The notes under the pieces: model-generated
What the model saw: only the letters and a program-made list of their open reading frames with translations
Database searches by the model: none
What the model was told of the DNA's origin: nothing
Part shown: one piece after another, positions 1 through 8,617 of the stretch
How the letters are laid out: each line of letters begins with the position of its first letter
Numbering within the stretch: position 1 is the first letter of the stretch
Made by a program: the position numbers and the translations under genes
DNA from: Luteibacter aegosomatissinici
GTDB lineage: Bacteria; Pseudomonadota; Gammaproteobacteria; Xanthomonadales; Rhodanobacteraceae
Length of the DNA stretch: 64,000 bases
NCBI RefSeq assembly: GCF_023078495.1
Contig: NZ_CP095742.1
Location: 2,728,001-2,792,000, forward strand
Direction of reading: 5' to 3'

Positions 1-57
1 AGGTCCGAACTGACCGACTCTGCCATCGCGAACTTCCGAAAGCGTGTGCGGAGCTAG
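1..57 (+). CDS. C-terminal end of an unidentified protein (cut by window start)
   Basis: Frame 1 is open from the first base to a TAG at 55-57 and would encode 18 residues ending in a basic tail (KRVRS). It lies just upstream of the first repeat copy and a plus-strand terminator at 353-379, which would fit the end of a plus-strand transcription unit. Too little is present to assign a family, and a chance open frame cannot be excluded. Confidence 0.35.
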   Translation, partial: RSELTDSAIANFRKRVRS

Positions 58-88
58 TCAAACGCACGGCAAGGCTTGAGGAGGAACA

Positions 89-385
89 GGCGGAGAGAGT
101 GGGATCCGCCTGATGCACTCTCCGCCAACGCCTCCAGGCATTTCGGGGTGTACCGGGATGTGTCCCGCGATCGTATCTGTCCGGTTATATCTGTCAAGCC
201 GGCGAATCATCTCTTCCAGCCCCCTTGACGTTGTCCCCACCCTGGGTATGGTCGCGTCAAACGCGGCACCTTGAGGCCACGCGTCCAGCATCGCTGCAGG
301 TCGCGTGGTGACGTCGCCGCCTCATTCTCGGACCACGTCTGTCGCGTCGAACAAGCCGCCCATCAGCGCGGCTTTTTTTCGGGGT
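89..385. repeat. Repeat copy 1 with tRNA-Ser 3'-end-like block (possible att site)
   Basis: About 295 bp that reappear at 32302-32595 with almost no gaps. The first ~100 bp are nearly identical and later parts diverge. The reverse complement of the left edge ends in CCCACTCTCTCCGCC, which looks like the acceptor-stem 3' end of a bacterial tRNA-Ser. Inside is a small hairpin (CGGGA/TCCCG) and, at the right end, a rho-independent terminator. Left flanks differ between copies, which suggests element ends stacked on one attachment site. An open frame crosses it on the minus strand (58-291), but substitutions between copies do not favour third codon positions, so it is probably non-coding. Confidence 0.6.
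353..379 (+). terminator. Rho-independent terminator inside repeat copy 1
   Basis: AAGCCGC and GCGGCTT form a 7-bp stem around an 8-nt loop, followed by a run of seven T on the plus strand. The equivalent place in the 32.3 kb copy holds a stronger version with a TTCG loop, so the terminator is a conserved part of the repeat. Confidence 0.65.
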
Positions 386-458
386 GCCGAGGAAGTGCTG
401 GCAACGAGCAATTCCCGGAACGTCAAACCGCCGCCCCTACTTGAGACAGGCATGGATG

Positions 459-941
459 CTACCCATCCAATCGCGCTTCAAACTGCCGCGCACTCTCGAG
501 CATCACGTCCAGCAATGCACTCCCCCTGACACCGATGCGCTCAAATACGCCGTGCTCTCCCAGAATAAAGACTGAATAGAACGTCACTTCGCCGTTCCAA
601 AAAATCTGCAGCCCCAGTACAAATCCATCTCTGGCCCACGCATCCCATTTCTGGAGCACCGCTGCCAACATCGCGATCTCGCTTTCGTCGCTCTCAGTTT
701 CCAACGGAAATGCTTTCGAGACCGCGCCAGCGAAATCGCTCGTCTCTTGGCGGAAATCCAAGATCCCGTTCCCATTGCCGTCGATATCCACGGTGTAGCG
801 CTTACCGTTACACCGCTCACCATCAAACTTGATGAGGACGAGCGCCCTCGCGCGCGTTACGATTGCGCTCGCCGCCAGGACATGCCTGGCCGATTTCAAC
901 CAATCGTTCTGGGACCCTTCTAGATCAGCACTTGGATCCAC
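459..941 (-). CDS. Putative immunity protein for the adjacent RHS-Fic toxin
   Basis: A 160-residue soluble protein with no signal peptide and no family I recognise. It starts with GTG one base after the toxin stop, with a GGGAGG ribosome-binding site inside the toxin's last codons, so the two are translationally coupled. Position directly downstream of an RHS toxin tip, small size and lack of secretion signal are the usual marks of a cognate immunity protein. The role is inferred from context only. Confidence 0.55.
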   Translation of the reverse strand: MDPSADLEGSQNDWLKSARHVLAASAIVTRARALVLIKFDGERCNGKRYTVDIDGNGNGILDFRQETSDFAGAVSKAFPLETESDESEIAMLAAVLQKWDAWARDGFVLGLQIFWNGEVTFYSVFILGEHGVFERIGVRGSALLDVMLESARQFEARLDG

Positions 942-942
942 C

Positions 943-2040
943 TCATTTACCTCCCTTTTCTAGAGCTTTCTGAATGGCTTCTGTCGTCTGAAGTCGACCG
1001 TCGGCCGCTGCGCCTATAACTGCCCGTAGATTTGCCGGCCTGGGGTTGTCGCCTAGCATCCGCTTGACGACCTCGTATGCAGTTCGCTTATTGCCATTTT
1101 CGAACATGTGTCCACCCCTGCCCGCAATATCTCGAATCACAGTTGCAATCTTCGCATTCGCGCCCTCTCGATAGGACATGTTAAACAACATCGTCGACAA
1201 GCTCTTCCCTTCCCGAAGGATGCCATTCGAGAACAACTTGTTGATGGCGATGATTTCGGGTAGATCGACTTCCGCAAGGACAATATCTGCAGCCGCAAAC
1301 GTCAATTCACCCGCAGAACATGCCGCACCACTCGCACAGGCGGTTGCAGCCGCGCCAGGAACGGAATCCACAAAATTGGAGGCACTTCTAACTTCGGATG
1401 CCCCCGCATTCTCAAGATCGCTGTTCAGCGCGTTCAACCCGGCTGTTGTCTGACCCAGCGGCCCCGCCCCTCCTCCGACAGGCCCGCTAATGGCACTAAA
1501 GCCCATTGCATCTGACAACTTACGGAGTTGCCTGCAACCTGGACCACAATCGTCGGCCATCCCTGTCGGATCCAGCCGCGATATCGGATTACCAGATGCA
1601 TATCCGTAGCTTGAAAAACCGAAGAGACTTCCGCCCGATGGCCCCAAGGGGTCTACGCTTATAAACCTACCCACGACAGGGTCGTAGTACCGCGCTTGCA
1701 TGTAAACCAAACCCGAATCCGGGTCGTTTACGTGGCCGGTGTATCCGGGCCCTGCCTCCGGCGTCCCGAGCACCTGGGCTCCATAAGGACGGTAGTCAGC
1801 TGTCGACAGGATATTGCCGGCCGCGTCCGCTGTTGCCAGCGGTGTCCCCTGCGGGTTGGTGTAGTAATACGTTACAGTCTCCGCCCGGCAGACACCCACG
1901 CTCAAGCCGAGCACTAAGGTCCATAGGAGCGCACGGCTTCCGGCGGCCAGCAGTCGCTTAATGCAAGCTTCCGTATTGGCGATTCGACCGAGAATACGGA
2001 GAAGACCCATTTGATTCATCATCGTCATTCTCCGGTTCAT
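943..2040 (-). CDS. RHS core domain protein with C-terminal Fic/Doc-type toxin
   Basis: 365 residues. The N-terminus has a hydrophobic segment consistent with a signal peptide ending near CRAE. Next comes a classic RHS-associated core (YYYTNPQGTP, then YTGHVNDPDSGLVYMQARYYD, then GRFISVDPLG), and a variable tip ends in a Fic-like motif, HMFENGNKR, at about residues 311-319. I chose the ATG at 2040 because it overlaps the upstream stop as ATGA; the frame stays open further upstream inside the previous gene. The RHS core normally forms the C-terminus of the long YD-repeat protein, so here core and toxin are split into a separate coupled gene. Fic proteins AMPylate or, as in Doc, phosphorylate targets; the target here is unknown. 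Confidence 0.8.
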   Translation of the reverse strand: MNRRMTMMNQMGLLRILGRIANTEACIKRLLAAGSRALLWTLVLGLSVGVCRAETVTYYYTNPQGTPLATADAAGNILSTADYRPYGAQVLGTPEAGPGYTGHVNDPDSGLVYMQARYYDPVVGRFISVDPLGPSGGSLFGFSSYGYASGNPISRLDPTGMADDCGPGCRQLRKLSDAMGFSAISGPVGGGAGPLGQTTAGLNALNSDLENAGASEVRSASNFVDSVPGAAATACASGAACSAGELTFAAADIVLAEVDLPEIIAINKLFSNGILREGKSLSTMLFNMSYREGANAKIATVIRDIAGRGGHMFENGNKRTAYEVVKRMLGDNPRPANLRAVIGAAADGRLQTTEAIQKALEKGGK

Positions 2041-5000
2041 GCCGAGGGGAACTGCACGTACGCCGAGCACCCCGAGGCATTGCATGCCCTCACGTAGTAG
2101 GTGCCCATAAGGAAGCTCGTCGTACCGCTCTGCAACGTGTAGGAGTTCGTCGTTCCGGTATACACAGTCGTCGTTCCACTCAATACCTCGTACCGCGTGG
2201 CCCCGCTGACCGCACCCCATACCCCGAGGAAGCGGTAGGTGTTTGCGCCGGCCGTTGTCTTGATCGTCTGCACTCCCGACGGCGCTGGAGGAGCAAGCGC
2301 CACCGTGACCGTCGCTGTCCCGCTGAACGGACCGCAGCCGCCGGCGTTACAGCCCTGAACCCTGTAGCCGTAAGTACCGTTACCTTTACCGCAGATACCT
2401 AAGGCCCCAGACCCGTCATTGCCGATGGTCGTAAACCCGCCACCGTTGACCTGCTCCTGCATGATGTAGGACGTCGCTCCCGCCACGCCGCTCCAGTTGA
2501 CGGTGTAGCAGCCGTTGTTGCTCGTCGCCGGTACGGAGATGCCCGGGGACTGTGACGGCGCGATGGTCACCGCGAACGTCGCCGATGGGCTGTTGGCACC
2601 ACAGAACGTGCCATTAGTGCTGTTACATGCGCGGACGCGAAACCAGTAGGTGCCGCTCGTGCTAACGGATTGGGTGGTTGAGGCTGCTGCCCCATAGTAG
2701 ACATCCGTGAAGTTGGTTCCGTCGGCGCTGCGCCCCAACGCGTAGGTCTGACCGTAGGCGACGGTAGGCCAGCCGATGGCAAGCGTGCCGTTGCTGGGAC
2801 TCTGCACGTTGATGGACCCCGGTGCGGCCGGCGTATGCTGGAGGCTCAGCGTGTTGCCCGCGGTCCACGCGCTGCATCCGTACTGGCTGCAAGCGTCAAC
2901 TTGGAAGGCATAGGCACCGTCCGCACTGGACGACACGGTGAACGTCGTGGCAGGTCCCATGTAAACCGTCGTCCAGACACCAGCCCCGACTTTCTCCTGG
3001 AGGTTGTACGACGTCGCAGTAGCCGAGGCCGACCAGGCCACGGCAATAGACTGTTGGTTCCCCGCCAAGACGGCCGTGGCGGTCGCTGGCGCAGCGGGCG
3101 CGGACGGAGGCGGCGCAACTGTAATCGTCACCTGAGCACTCCACGGACCACACCCGGTCGTGTTACAGCCACGCGCCTGGTAATAGAAGGTGCCAGCGGC
3201 GGCGTGGATCACCGATTGGGTCCGCGCCGAGCCCGTGGCAATCGTCGACCAGGCACCCCCGTCGGGCTGCTCCTGGAGGTCGTAGCCTGTCGCGGTATTC
3301 ACGGCCGTCCAGGACACCGTGTACGCCACATTGGCCTGGGCAGACGTCGGTACGGTGACGGTTGGTGTGCCATAGGGCGCCAGCACATTCTTCCTGCTGG
3401 CGACGAGAGTCTTCCCTAGGTGGACGTAATCCGTGCCCTCACCGTTCGTCGGGTCGAACTCCCACATCAGCGTGCCGTCACTGCTGTAGGCGTAGTAGGT
3501 CGCACCTGCAGACGTGACGTTCTTGACCCGCCGCCCGGCCGCGTCGTACATGTAATCGGCCTTGCTGGTCAGTGACAAAAGACGGTTTGCAAGGTCAAAC
3601 ACCATGGCCTGACCATCGCGCTTGGTCACATTCCCCTGTGCGTCGTACTCAAACGTGTGACCAGCCGCCCCCGTGATGGACGCGAGCCGGTTGCGAGTGT
3701 CGTACACGTACGTCGCGGTCGCGCCCGCGGCGTTTCCGAGGCTCAGGATGTTGTTTACGTCGTCGTACGCGTACGTCTCAGTGCCCCACAAACCGGCATC
3801 GGAACGCGTCAGGCGATTCATGCCGTCGTACTGGAAAGAACGCGTCCGCTGACCGCCAGCTCCGTCAGTCTGGTCGGTGATCTGGGTGATATTGCCGGCC
3901 GCGTCGTAGTCGAGGTGCTCACCAAGGACAGACGAGGTGGCGCCATACCTAAAATCCGTCAGCAACTGGCGCGTATTGGGGTGGGCTGTGTAGGTGGCGC
4001 CGTTCCCGAGCGTATAAGCCTTCACTTGACCGTCGGGGCCGTAGGTGGCGCCACTCAGGAAACGACCCGCCGAGGTGGGCTGGCCGAGCGCGTTTGGAGC
4101 GAATGTCACCAGTTCGCCGTCCGGATACTGCACCGAACTCTGGATGCCGTTGGCATCATAGCCATAGCCAAGCGACCAACTCAGGTGGTCGACCTGCAGC
4201 ATTTCAGCGGTCAGTAGTCCGAGGTTGTTGCGGCCGAACGTCCAGATGACCTCACCCTGGTTATTGGCGTTGCCTGCACCAGTGTTGGAGATCGCCTGAG
4301 CGGGCTTACCCAGCAGGTCGTAACCGAACGTCAAGGCGACGCTACCTGCCGGGTAGGTCTCGGCCACCAGGCGATTCATGGTGTCGTACGAGTGGTTGAC
4401 CTTGGACGCATCGGCGACCAGGTCGAGGTCACAGCGGTCGACTGCATCGGACGCCTGACCCGCCGCAGTCCAGGCGACGTTGCCGGCCGCGTCGTACGCG
4501 GTCATCTCGCTACCAGTCTCTGGCTCATCGGTACGGCAGACACGGTGCTGAGCGTCGTACATGGTCAAGCGGGTCTTCCCGCCTTGGGTAATCGCATGCA
4601 CATCGCCATACGTGTCGCGCGTGACGGTCTGGGTCGACAGGAGATTGCCCTGCGCGTCGACCGCATCCACCCGGACCGGGTGCTCCGAATCGGGCTCATC
4701 GAACCCCTGGAACGCGGTTGCGACCTTGTTGCCCTTGGGATCGGTCACCAGGCGCGTGCCGCTCGAAACGTAATCCGTAAAGGTTTGCAGGCCACTGGGA
4801 TATGCGCTGGTCAGCTCCGACGCCTGAATTGTCTTGATGACGCGCCCGATGGGGTCGTATTCGGTCGTCACGCCGGTGGTCAGGTTCCCGAGCGGCACCT
4901 GGCCGTCGACCGGGTATGACACGAATGTCTTCTGGCCCTTCCAGTCGTACGCCGTTCCCGTGGACACATAGAGCGCGCCGGTGCCCGTCTCCGATTTCCC

Positions 5001-7337
5001 TTCGAGCACCGGACGTAGCATCGCGTCAAAATCAGTGCGGTCCGTACGGTTGCCTTGCGTGATGGTGCGCACCCAGTGATTGCCGCCGACGCCTAGGGCA
5101 TCTTGACTATAAACATAGCTGTAAATCTTCGGCGCCCATGCCACCGAACCACCGGCGGGATAGTCAATCCGGGCAATCCGACCAATAGCGTCGTATCCGT
5201 AGGAAGTCGTGGCTCCTGCCTGGTCGGTGACCGATGAGACTTCGCCGAATCCATTGACGTTGATGGTTTCCTTCGTACCCTCCGGAAACTGTGCCGGGTA
5301 GTCAGGAAAGGTAATGGTGTGCGGTATTCCGAGCGTGTATCCCGTCAATGTGGTGACGTTGCCGCGCGGGTCCCTGAAGGTCTCCAGTTGGCCCTGCGCG
5401 TTGAACGTATAGTCCATTGCGCGCAGGCCGAAGTGGTCACGAGACGAAAGAATCAGGTTGTCGTTGTAGTTGTTCTGGCTGACGACTTCGTAGACGCCAT
5501 TGACGAGATGGGTCTGCTGGAGTGGGAGCCCGATGATGCTCCGGTCGGTATTGTCGAGAAACGTGTGACCTTCATCCGTACTGAACGATGGGTCGATGCT
5601 GCTGAATCGCCGCGTCAGGCTTGGCCGTGCAAACGCATCGAACTGGAGTGCCTGCCATGTGTAGGTGTCCCCGTCCTGGAGGATGACCTTTTGCGACTGG
5701 GGAGCCTCCTGCTCCTGGCGTTCGGTGTTGGCGAAATAGTTGAAGCCGCCGCCATATCGTACAGGCCAGGGGCCGGCCGTTGACGACGCGTACTGGTAGC
5801 TCTCCGTCCGCACGGGTATACCGGTCGCACCGCCCTTGAAGTATTCGGTCCTTATCGGCTTGCCCTCCGTGGCATCCCCGCTGCTGGAGAACGTGTAGCG
5901 AGTTGTGTTACCCGATGGGTCGACGACAAGCGACTGGCTTGTCATGTCGCATCCCGACGCCTGACACTGCGCGCGCCAACTCGCCGAGGCCAGCGGGTAC
6001 TGGTACGACCAAGTCTGCGTACCGAGACCCGTGCCAGTGATGGTCTTCGAGGTCAAAGCGAGATTGTTGGTATACCTTGGCCGGGACTCCGCAGCCTGGG
6101 TCCCGGCGGTGCTGTGCGCGCAGACCTCAACGACGTTCGAGCGCGCATGCAAGACCGGGTGCGCCTCGAACCTGCCCTGGATGCCGCTCGGGCCCGTGAT
6201 GGTGCCCACCTGGGTTGAATCCGGCTGGGCCACGACATCCTTGCAATTGCCCGACGGCGCGGGCGACTGCACATCGAAGGTCAGACCGGAGAGGTCGTAG
6301 GTCCAGGCGCTTCCGTCGGGCAGCGTGACGCTGGAAAGGAGCGAGCCACCGTCCACAGCCGTATAGCCGTACGTCCAGCTCCGCGTTCCGTCGTCCTGGG
6401 TGACGACGTTGATTTTCGAGATGTGCTTACCGTCGCCAGCGTACTCGAAGGTCACCGTACGGCCGTCGCTGGCCACGATGCTGGTTAGCTGCCGATTGGT
6501 CCAGTTGTAGGTCAGCGAGTTGCCAAAGCGGTCTTCGACCCGCCTCGCGGCCATGACACCGAGATTGCGAACAATGCCGAACGAACGAGCTGGCCGGTAG
6601 AACAGTTCGTTGAGGATGTACTTCTGACCACCCGGGCCAACAGCTTCGAAAGCTTCGCCCGTGTAGACATCACCCTCCGAAGCATTTGCGGTCGATGCGA
6701 GGCAACCGAGGTGCCAGCCGTCCTTGGAAACAGCCTTGTAGGTCAGGCCATCCACCGTGGGTGCGGCTGGCGACGTCGCGACACGAAGGAGCATGTCCTG
6801 GTCGGCGGTGCCGGGGATCTGCAAGGTGTAGCCCTGGTTCCACCACGCGTCTGAGGTCAAGGGGTCGGAACCCGGCCGCCCGACGCGCTGATCAGGCGGG
6901 ATACCAAAGTTCGTGCATCGGTCGGTACGTGCTGTCGAGTTGACCTGCCAACCTATCTGGCTCGGTCCTTGAATGATGGTGCCCTGGTTCGATGTCAACG
7001 TCGTAAGGCGCGGGTAGTCCATATCCCAATCGCCGAACTCCGAATCCGACCAGCGAACGGAATTGTCGCCATCGGCGTGAAATGTGCGGCCGATCTCAAT
7101 AGTCGGTCCGGTTCCCGGGATTGAGATGTCGACGACGTGGAACGACAGACTGCCATCAAACACATTGACGGACTCCCCGAAGGGGTTCTCGCCAAGTGGC
7201 TTTATTTCGGTGTCAACCTTCACGAGTTTCTTGTACTCGTCTTCCGGATTGGTCGTTGCCGTCTGGGCGAATACGCCCGGTGCAAACGCGAGACACGCGA
7301 CAGCCAGACACCACCACCATCCAGTGCGGGAAGTCAT
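2037..7337 (-). CDS. Large secreted RHS/YD-repeat protein with C-terminal fibronectin III-like modules
   Basis: 1766 residues. The N-terminus has a signal peptide (hydrophobic stretch ending FAPGVFAQ). Most of the protein to about residue 1310 is made of YD repeats such as YDAAGN and YDTRNRL, which build the RHS cocoon. From about 1320 to the end, roughly five ~90-residue modules follow, with repeated CNxxGCGP and WSA-type patterns like fibronectin type III. The usual RHS core is missing; the sequence breaks at LGKTLVASR, where the core would normally follow, and the core sits in the next gene. Start is ATG with AAGG about 9 nt upstream. Likely a cell-surface or secreted toxin-delivery scaffold. 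Confidence 0.88.
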   Translation of the reverse strand: MTSRTGWWWCLAVACLAFAPGVFAQTATTNPEDEYKKLVKVDTEIKPLGENPFGESVNVFDGSLSFHVVDISIPGTGPTIEIGRTFHADGDNSVRWSDSEFGDWDMDYPRLTTLTSNQGTIIQGPSQIGWQVNSTARTDRCTNFGIPPDQRVGRPGSDPLTSDAWWNQGYTLQIPGTADQDMLLRVATSPAAPTVDGLTYKAVSKDGWHLGCLASTANASEGDVYTGEAFEAVGPGGQKYILNELFYRPARSFGIVRNLGVMAARRVEDRFGNSLTYNWTNRQLTSIVASDGRTVTFEYAGDGKHISKINVVTQDDGTRSWTYGYTAVDGGSLLSSVTLPDGSAWTYDLSGLTFDVQSPAPSGNCKDVVAQPDSTQVGTITGPSGIQGRFEAHPVLHARSNVVEVCAHSTAGTQAAESRPRYTNNLALTSKTITGTGLGTQTWSYQYPLASASWRAQCQASGCDMTSQSLVVDPSGNTTRYTFSSSGDATEGKPIRTEYFKGGATGIPVRTESYQYASSTAGPWPVRYGGGFNYFANTERQEQEAPQSQKVILQDGDTYTWQALQFDAFARPSLTRRFSSIDPSFSTDEGHTFLDNTDRSIIGLPLQQTHLVNGVYEVVSQNNYNDNLILSSRDHFGLRAMDYTFNAQGQLETFRDPRGNVTTLTGYTLGIPHTITFPDYPAQFPEGTKETINVNGFGEVSSVTDQAGATTSYGYDAIGRIARIDYPAGGSVAWAPKIYSYVYSQDALGVGGNHWVRTITQGNRTDRTDFDAMLRPVLEGKSETGTGALYVSTGTAYDWKGQKTFVSYPVDGQVPLGNLTTGVTTEYDPIGRVIKTIQASELTSAYPSGLQTFTDYVSSGTRLVTDPKGNKVATAFQGFDEPDSEHPVRVDAVDAQGNLLSTQTVTRDTYGDVHAITQGGKTRLTMYDAQHRVCRTDEPETGSEMTAYDAAGNVAWTAAGQASDAVDRCDLDLVADASKVNHSYDTMNRLVAETYPAGSVALTFGYDLLGKPAQAISNTGAGNANNQGEVIWTFGRNNLGLLTAEMLQVDHLSWSLGYGYDANGIQSSVQYPDGELVTFAPNALGQPTSAGRFLSGATYGPDGQVKAYTLGNGATYTAHPNTRQLLTDFRYGATSSVLGEHLDYDAAGNITQITDQTDGAGGQRTRSFQYDGMNRLTRSDAGLWGTETYAYDDVNNILSLGNAAGATATYVYDTRNRLASITGAAGHTFEYDAQGNVTKRDGQAMVFDLANRLLSLTSKADYMYDAAGRRVKNVTSAGATYYAYSSDGTLMWEFDPTNGEGTDYVHLGKTLVASRKNVLAPYGTPTVTVPTSAQANVAYTVSWTAVNTATGYDLQEQPDGGAWSTIATGSARTQSVIHAAAGTFYYQARGCNTTGCGPWSAQVTITVAPPPSAPAAPATATAVLAGNQQSIAVAWSASATATSYNLQEKVGAGVWTTVYMGPATTFTVSSSADGAYAFQVDACSQYGCSAWTAGNTLSLQHTPAAPGSINVQSPSNGTLAIGWPTVAYGQTYALGRSADGTNFTDVYYGAAASTTQSVSTSGTYWFRVRACNSTNGTFCGANSPSATFAVTIAPSQSPGISVPATSNNGCYTVNWSGVAGATSYIMQEQVNGGGFTTIGNDGSGALGICGKGNGTYGYRVQGCNAGGCGPFSGTATVTVALAPPAPSGVQTIKTTAGANTYRFLGVWGAVSGATRYEVLSGTTTVYTGTTNSYTLQSGTTSFLMGTYYVRACNASGCSAYVQFPSA

Positions 7338-7926
7338 CAGCGAAAACCTTGTAGTGAGATCCGAACCGCATTCGCGACCTGCCGGCCGCGTTCCCTTGTG
7401 CCAGAGGAATTCCTGCTAGCTCGTTGTGCACGATGCGCAAGAACGCGCCCCACCCCTGACTCGCGGCAGAACGCTAAGCGACAAGAACCGGTGGGCGCAA
7501 TACGCTCACGCATCGCAATTTCTTGCGGTCCGCGCACGCGCCGCTCGCAATTGCATGACAATCCTAGGGATGGTGAATAGTGCAGACAGCCCTTGTAGGC
7601 ATTCCCCTACGTCTTAGTGCGGAGAAATCCTACGCAGTCTCCCGTCCTGCTCCTCCGGGCACAACCAGCCCCGCCCTCTCGACTGCGTCCGCGGTACGTT
7701 CCACGACGGATTGACAACGATCCGTAGCGCTAGCCCGTCCGGTCCAATGAACCACTGACTTCCCCACCGCGCTTTCCATGTCGCAAGACCCGTGGCCCTG
7801 CGTTTATGTGGCCTCCTCGCACAACACTAATCGTCCGTGCGTGCCCCAAGTGGGTGCCGGTACCAGAATGACAACATGCGCAGGCGCGACGACCCCACCG
7901 GGCCGCTATAGGTACACTGACCGTCC
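7338..7926. other. 589-bp gap without a supported gene
   Basis: It lies between the start of the RHS protein gene and the 3' end of a decayed LysR gene. Short open frames occur on both strands but none shows a ribosome-binding site with protein-like composition. The part next to 7337 must hold the promoter of the toxin operon, but I cannot point to convincing -35/-10 boxes. Confidence 0.4.
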
Positions 7927-8610
7927 TCAGGGCGACTCGGGTCCAACGTTAAGAGCCGGAACCTTGGCAAACGCTGCGGCGATGTAGTCCATATACACCA
8001 ATGCACGCTTGGGTAGCAGCCGGTTGGCCATGTAGAGCACCTGAATTGGCACAGGCGAGGCCTCGTTTTCGGTCAGTAGCATTACGAGATGACCGCTTCT
8101 CAGCCCGTCGGCGAACAGCCACTGCGGCCCATAGCCGACGCCTACACCTGCCATCACTGCATCACGGACCGCCTCAGGCGAACTAACCCGCAGGCGCCCG
8201 GAGACTGGCACCTCGGTGTCATTGAATCGCCAGGTGCTGCCCGAGGTGAGGAGAGCGTATAGATCACGCATTGATGCGAACGTAGATCGTCCGGCGTCTT
8301 GGGCGCACCGTGCACGGCAAGATAATCCCGGCTTGCAACACAGACGCGCTTGAACAGCGCCACGCGTCGGGCGCGCAATGCGCTGTCCTCGAGGTGACCA
8401 ATGCGGATGGCCACCTCGACGCCCTCGTCGACCAAACCGGCATACCGGTCGCTTATCTGCAGTTCCAACGAGACTGCCGGGTGCCGGGCCAGGAAATCGG
8501 GCAAATGAGGCAACAAAAAACGAGTGCGCCAATGCCGTGGGACAAGCGACTCGGAGCAACCCCGTCGCCTCGGCAGGCTTAAGCTTAGCGTCCCGACCCC
8601 AGCGGTGCCC
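7927..8610 (-). pseudogene. Decayed LysR-type regulator (effector-binding half only)
   Basis: Fragments in three frames join into a LysR substrate-binding domain: GLLRVACPTALAHSFF, then LPHLPDFLARHPAVSLELQ to HQCVIYTL, then LLTSGSTWRFND to the C-terminus. The first break is at a run of six T/A (about 8513-8518), the second near 8250. The N-terminal helix-turn-helix half (about 90 residues) is absent; the homology begins right beside the end of the PucR gene. With no DNA-binding domain and two frameshifts it should be non-functional. Confidence 0.8.
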
Positions 8611-8617
8611 ATGCACA

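Noticed and set aside
89-110. A complete tRNA-Ser gene at the repeat edges
   Set aside because: Only about the last 15-18 bases resemble a tRNA 3' end; there is no cloverleaf next to any copy.
58-291. 77-codon minus-strand frame and its relative inside 32082-32675
   Set aside because: Both products share a segment around GVGGECIRRIPLSPP, but this comes from the tRNA-like block and repeat DNA; base changes between copies are not concentrated at third codon positions.
2835-6300. Several long plus-strand open frames opposite the RHS gene
   Set aside because: Arg/Gly/Val-rich products without motifs, antisense to YD repeats that are clearly coding on the minus strand.
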